From: Atribacteria bacterium SCGC AAA255-G05
Lineage (GTDB): Bacteria > Atribacterota > Phoenicimicrobiia > Phoenicimicrobiales > Phoenicimicrobiaceae
Length of the DNA: 27,197 nt
Assembly: GCA_000405605.1 (NCBI GenBank)
Contig: ASPA01000016.1
Span: 2,103 to 29,299 of the forward strand
Reading direction: 5' to 3'
The translations under genes were made by a program, and so were the position numbers. This document shows positions 23,684 through 27,197 of the stretch, one piece after another (the stretch's first letter is position 1; every line of letters begins with the position of its first letter). Below the pieces are notes generated by a model. That model was given only the letters and a program-made list of their open reading frames with translations, did not search any database and was not told the DNA's origin.

Positions 23684-24385
23684 ATGAAACCAAAAAATAG
23701 TAAACCGAAATGGCAACACATTAATGCAACAAGGATATCAGCCTCAGCATTTGGTGTTTTTTGTGGACTGACTGGCATCATAGCTGGTTACTTTGAAATT
23801 CTTCAAGGTAATCTTGTGCCAAATGGTTTTATAATAAGCACTATTGGTCCGAACTATAGTATGTGGGATACCTATGGTTTAGGGGACTTGTGGGAAACCT
23901 ATAGTGCCATCACCATCATTCCCAATTTTTTCTTAACAGGTATAGTGGCAATCCTGGTGAGTTTTCTTGTTATCATCTGGTCCATTGGATTTATACACAA
24001 GAAGTACGGCGTCATGATTTTTTTATTTCTCTCAGGCATACAATTCTTGGTTGGTGGAAGTTTCGTCCTTGATCTAGCATTAATAGCTGGTGTTGTTGCA
24101 ACGAGGATTAATAAACCGTTAACCTGGTTGCGTGCTCATCTATCTGTTAATGTTCGGAATGTGCTTGCCAAATTATGGCCGTGGTCTTTTGTAGCATATA
24201 TGTTTTTGGTTATCATCTTATTGGGAATAACCGTCTTTGGAGTAAATGATGCATCTCTATTGAATATTTTAGGAGTTTTTGCTGCTGCCATGTTTATACC
24301 CATACTATTAATGATCTTTGGTGGATTTGCATACGATATCCAGAGACAAACCCATCTTAATAAAGACAACACAATGAGAAAGTGA
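23684..24385 (+). CDS. Hypothetical polytopic membrane protein
   Basis: I do not recognise this 233-residue protein. About five to six hydrophobic helices are visible: near residues 18-38, 82-106, 110-135, 160-185 and 190-215. The loop between the first two contains GPNYSMWDTYGLGDLWETYS, a polar, aromatic, probably extracytoplasmic segment. No cysteine or metal motif is evident. AAAGGAG lies about 17 bases before the ATG, rather far, but no better start exists. The neighbours (a QueG-like protein and a restriction-modification pair) are separated by repeats and give no clue. Confidence 0.65.
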   Translation: MKPKNSKPKWQHINATRISASAFGVFCGLTGIIAGYFEILQGNLVPNGFIISTIGPNYSMWDTYGLGDLWETYSAITIIPNFFLTGIVAILVSFLVIIWSIGFIHKKYGVMIFLFLSGIQFLVGGSFVLDLALIAGVVATRINKPLTWLRAHLSVNVRNVLAKLWPWSFVAYMFLVIILLGITVFGVNDASLLNILGVFAAAMFIPILLMIFGGFAYDIQRQTHLNKDNTMRK

Positions 24386-24458
24386 CTTAAAAAAAATAAA
24401 CTGGCGTTTATGAACTAATACGTCAGAGACAAAGAGTAGTTTAGCAAATAAATAGTAA

Positions 24459-24488
24459 AAAGTGTCTTACCTTTTTTAAGACAACTTT
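24459..24488. repeat. Short hairpin, possible terminator or REP
   Basis: TGTCTTA (24463-24469) pairs perfectly with TAAGACA (24477-24483). The stem extends to AAAG/CTTT on either side with one bulge. The T run is inside the loop rather than after the stem, so a classic terminator is not certain. Confidence 0.35.
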
Positions 24489-24543
24489 CAACCCGGCCGG
24501 CGAACAACAGCATATATTGCTTCTTTGCCTGAAGAGCAAAAAA

Positions 24544-24620
24544 GGTCAGGTCTTGCAATGATACATTTTTTTAACAACAAGAAAGCATTGATGAAAAATG
24601 TGTCATTGCAAGGCCTGACC
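24544..24620. repeat. Palindromic element with 27-bp inverted repeats
   Basis: GGTCAGGTCTTGCAATGATA (start of the left arm, 24544-24570) is complementary to the right arm 24594-24620 at 25 of 27 positions, with a 23-base loop. GGTC...TTGCAAT ends resemble those at 5467 and 5111. It lies in the 24386-24766 stretch upstream of the MjaI-type methyltransferase; a weak further GGATTTTT repeat follows at about 24645. Confidence 0.75.
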
Positions 24621-24766
24621 CCAAATCCGGTTTACAATTAAAAAAAGGATTTTTATTTGTTTTATAGAATTAATATATAAAAGCGTAGATTAAATATTAG
24701 AAATCTATTAAAATAAATTAAAAGAATGTATAATAAATACATAATATATTTGAAGGGAATAACTAC

Positions 24767-26050
24767 ATGAAAACTATTCATAAGATAATTATTGGTGATT
24801 CGAGATATATGAAAGAAGTTCCGAATGAATCGGTACATCTTATTATTACTTCACCCCCTTATTGGCAATTAAAAGATTATGGCAATGGTAAGCAAATTGG
24901 ATTTAATGACAATTACGAAGAATATATTAATAATCTTAATTTAGTCTGGAAAGAATGTCACAGAATTTTACATAATGGTTGCCGGCTTTGTGTTAATATT
25001 GGTGATCAATTTGCACGTTCAGTCTATTATGGAAGATATAAAGTTATTCCGATAAGGACAGAGATAATTAAGTTTTGTGAAAGTGTGGGCTTTGATTATA
25101 TGGGCGCGATCATCTGGCAAAAAATTACTACTTGCAATACTACTGGTGGAGCAACAGTAATGGGATCTTTTCCCTATCCTAGAAATGGAATTCTTAAAAT
25201 TGATTATGAATTTATTTTAATTTTTAAAAAATATGGGAAGGCCACAAAAGCAAACAAGGAGATGAAAGAAAAATCAAAATTATCAAAAGAAGAGTGGAAC
25301 AAATATTTTACCGGGCATTGGAACTTCCCTGGCGAAAAACAAGATAAACATTTAGCGATGTTCCCTGGAGAATTGCCAAAACGACTTATTAAGATGTTTA
25401 GTTTTGTGGGTGATACAATTCTTGATCCTTTCTTAGGTAGTGGAACAACTTCTTTAGCAGCAAAGAATCTTCATAGAAATTCTATTGGATACGAAATAAA
25501 TGAATATTTTTTACCAATCATAAAAGAAAAGCTTGGGTTAGGACAAAGAAATATTTTTCAAGACGAGATATTTGAAGTAATCAAGCAGGAAAATGTAAAT
25601 ATTGACCTTAAGGAAGAGATAAAAAAATTACCTTATATTTTCCAGGATCCGATTAAATTTGATAAGAAAATCGACCCCCGAAAATTAAGTTTTGGTTCAA
25701 AAATAGATAATTCCTATTCCAAGAGAGAAATATATTATACTGTGAAAGAAGTAATTTCCCCAAAAATCTTAATTTTAAATAATGGATTAAAAATTAGATT
25801 GATTGGAGTAAAAGAAAAACCGGAAAAAAATGGTGGAGCCATACAATTCTTAAAAGAAAAGGCTCTAGGGCAAAAAGTTTTTCTAAGGTTTGATACCATA
25901 AAACATGACGAAGAAAATAATTTGCTTTGCTATCTCTATTTAAGTAATAAAACTTTTTTAAATGCCCATTTAATTAAAAATGATTTAGTTGTAGTAGATA
26001 CGAAGTTTGATTATAAATATAAATCTAAATTTTTACAAAAAGGATGGTGA
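24767..26050 (+). CDS. MjaI-type DNA methyltransferase (probably N4-cytosine, CTAG) with C-terminal SNase-like OB domain
   Basis: This 427-residue modification enzyme is of the beta class: TSPPYWQLKDY at residues 28-38 (catalytic SPPY 29-32) comes before ILDPFLGSGTT (about 217-227). The order and the SPPY motif fit N4-cytosine methylases. Its partner gene 4 bases downstream is an MjaI-family endonuclease, and M.MjaI methylates the cytosine of CTAG, so that specificity is inferred. Residues about 310-425 look like a staphylococcal-nuclease-type OB fold: YYTVKEVISPKILILNNGLK, IRLIGVKEKPE, then a D..NNLLCYLYL segment and a LNAHLIKNDLV helix. Only the IRLIG arginine and the PE of the usual active site remain, so it is more likely a DNA-binding module than a nuclease. 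TATAAT at 24729-24734 may be its -10 box. Confidence 0.9.
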   Translation: MKTIHKIIIGDSRYMKEVPNESVHLIITSPPYWQLKDYGNGKQIGFNDNYEEYINNLNLVWKECHRILHNGCRLCVNIGDQFARSVYYGRYKVIPIRTEIIKFCESVGFDYMGAIIWQKITTCNTTGGATVMGSFPYPRNGILKIDYEFILIFKKYGKATKANKEMKEKSKLSKEEWNKYFTGHWNFPGEKQDKHLAMFPGELPKRLIKMFSFVGDTILDPFLGSGTTSLAAKNLHRNSIGYEINEYFLPIIKEKLGLGQRNIFQDEIFEVIKQENVNIDLKEEIKKLPYIFQDPIKFDKKIDPRKLSFGSKIDNSYSKREIYYTVKEVISPKILILNNGLKIRLIGVKEKPEKNGGAIQFLKEKALGQKVFLRFDTIKHDEENNLLCYLYLSNKTFLNAHLIKNDLVVVDTKFDYKYKSKFLQKGW

Positions 26051-26054
26051 AATA

Positions 26055-26687
26055 ATGCCAAAAGGATGGATATTAAATCAAGCAAATATGAGGTGGGGCT
26101 TAACCAAGAAAACTAGAGTAGGTCCTGTTTCGGAATTGATAAGAAAATGCTCTCCCAAATCTGCAAAGGAGTGGGAGAGTTATTATTTTAAAAATGTCTA
26201 TCCAAAACAACATTTAGAAGAGCTCGGTAGAAGGTTGTATATAAAAATAACAGAAGTCTGTCAGGCTGAAATAGAAAGTGTAGAAGAAGAGGATTGTATA
26301 AATTTTATTGTTAACCTAGTGATTAATAGGACATACGATGGCTATCAGTCAGAAATTCAAACTATCTACGGACAATTACAAGAAGCTTTGGGTGTAAAAG
26401 TAGAACCTGCACCGGATGAATGGGATAGAGGATACAATGTAGACTTTTTCATCAAAGTAAATGGTCGATATATTGGCTTACAGATTAAACCTGCAGGCTA
26501 TGCTTACATTCCCCAAATTGTCAATGAATTGGAATTTCAAAAAAGAACACATAAAAAATTTACTGAAAAATATGGAGGGAAAGTATTTTATATCATTTCA
26601 GTGAAAGAAGGAAAAAAGAAAATTATATACAATCCTGAAATAATTGAAGAATTGAAGGAAGAAATTAAAAGATTACAACAAAATTAA
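26055..26687 (+). CDS. Type II restriction endonuclease, MjaI family
   Basis: A 210-residue endonuclease. The start at ATG 26055 follows the methyltransferase stop by 4 bases; a longer in-frame start at 26007 would overlap and lacks family similarity. The opening GWILNQANMRWGLTKKTRVG, then VGPVSELIRKCSPKSAKEWE and EIESVEEEDCINFIVNLVI, match the MjaI family, which cuts CTAG. The likely PD-(D/E)xK-type site is D130 (YNVDFF) with Q143 and K145 (LQIKP), followed by a helix. It forms a compact R-M operon with the upstream methylase. Nothing looks degraded, so the system should be active. Confidence 0.9.
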   Translation: MPKGWILNQANMRWGLTKKTRVGPVSELIRKCSPKSAKEWESYYFKNVYPKQHLEELGRRLYIKITEVCQAEIESVEEEDCINFIVNLVINRTYDGYQSEIQTIYGQLQEALGVKVEPAPDEWDRGYNVDFFIKVNGRYIGLQIKPAGYAYIPQIVNELEFQKRTHKKFTEKYGGKVFYIISVKEGKKKIIYNPEIIEELKEEIKRLQQN

Positions 26688-26782
26688 GATAAAAATTATA
26701 GAAAAATAAATTTGAGCGTCTCTTTCACTATATGAGAGTTTAATTTGAATAGGGACACATCCCATTTTCTTAGACAATTATT

Positions 26783-27157
26783 CTTTTTGCCCAAGGTACC
26801 ATATCAATCCATTTTCTTGATATCGGCCAGGGCGACACTTTAGGATTCATTTCTTCAAATGATGAAGTGGCGATGATTGGTTCTGGTTCCAGCGAAAGTT
26901 TAATATTAAAATATCTTCAAAATCTTAGAATTTCCTAGATTGACTTTCTAATTACTACTCACCCACATGTTAATTATATTACAGTTATGGATAAGATAGT
27001 TGATAGATATGTATCTATTTTAGTAGAAATAAATAGTACAAGTTATCAAGACTTTACAGAAAAAGAGAGTATGAGAGTGCCACTAGCAATAAAAACCGAA
27101 ACCAATACCAATACAACAACAAGTAGTAAAAAAATTTGCTGTTGTTGCTGCTGTTAA
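26783..27157 (+). pseudogene. Decayed ComEC-type metallo-beta-lactamase-fold gene with hexacysteine tail
   Basis: From about 26783 one frame reads ISIHFLDIGQGDTLGFIS, a recognisable start of the ComEC/Rec2-like MBL domain (usual FxDVGQGDS). It goes on to LKYLQNLRIS, a TAG stop at 26936-26938, and then IDFLITTHPHVNYI. The metal-binding HxHxDH motif is reduced to HPHVNY, and most of the domain is missing. The frame ends MRVPLAIKTETNTNTTTSS, KKI and six cysteines before TAA at 27155-27157. Missing start, internal stop, lost ligands and shortness all indicate a pseudogene. Its 3' end repeats, inverted, at 8841-8935. Confidence 0.65.
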
Positions 27158-27197
27158 TTTTAAAAAATCAAAAGAGAAAAGAAAATGAGGAGAAGTA
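27103..27197 (+). repeat. 95-bp inverted repeat, right copy (reaches window edge)
   Basis: This is the exact reverse complement of 8841-8935. It covers the cysteine-tail codons of the decayed MBL-fold gene and about 40 bases beyond its stop. The match runs to the last base of the window, so the true repeat may be longer. Confidence 0.85.

Noticed and set aside
26007..26054. Longer N-terminus for the MjaI-type endonuclease
   Set aside because: It overlaps the methylase gene out of frame and lacks family similarity; ATG 26055 gives the usual family start.
1..27197. CRISPR array, tRNA or rRNA genes
   Set aside because: No regularly spaced direct repeats, and no segment recognisable as tRNA or rRNA by eye.

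Overview
This window is AT-rich bacterial chromosome, probably from a strictly anaerobic, low-GC lineage. The clues are a TRAP transporter, an N-type (alternative F-type) ATPase operon, a corrinoid/4Fe-4S (QueG-like) protein, and many RAYT/REP-type repeats of the kind common in clostridia and uncultured anaerobes such as Atribacterota. The taxon is an inference; no rRNA or tRNA gene is visible.

Layout. (1) 1-975, minus strand: the end of a TRAP transporter operon, with dctM running off the window and a dctQ that is truncated at its start and frameshifted in a poly-C run. (2) 1132-2530: an AbiEi/AbiEii type IV toxin-antitoxin pair with a promoter and candidate operators. (3) 2884-4290: an IS110-family element with a structured upstream region that is a candidate bridge RNA. 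(4) 4408-5082: a small two-helix membrane protein of unknown role. (5) 5341-8811: a DNA methyltransferase plus a helix-hairpin-helix/zinc protein (broken by a poly-T run), flanked by two direct copies of a RAYT transposase fragment. (6) 9581-13204: three overlapping genes encoding a MORC/MutL-like GHKL ATPase, an unrecognised protein with a WLDYD motif, and a beta-class DNA methyltransferase. (7) 13550-20241: a complete N-ATPase operon in the diagnostic order atpD-C-Q-R-B-E-F-A-G. Its base composition is visibly richer in G+C than the flanks. (8) 20286-23266: a small methyltransferase, a RAYT remnant, a TspO-like protein, a decapitated msrA and a QueG-like Fe-S protein. (9) 23684-24385: a polytopic membrane protein. 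(10) 24767-26687: an MjaI-type restriction-modification pair whose methyltransferase carries a C-terminal SNase-like OB domain. (11) 26783-27197: a decayed ComEC-type metallo-beta-lactamase-fold gene.

The region reads as a defence island: AbiE, three separate DNA-methyltransferase modules and an IS110 element. It is stitched together with short inverted repeats and transposase remnants, and it surrounds a horizontally mobile Na+/H+-pumping ATPase operon. The best candidates for an undescribed system are the GHKL-ATPase/WLDYD/methyltransferase operon and the methyltransferase/HhH-zinc pair.
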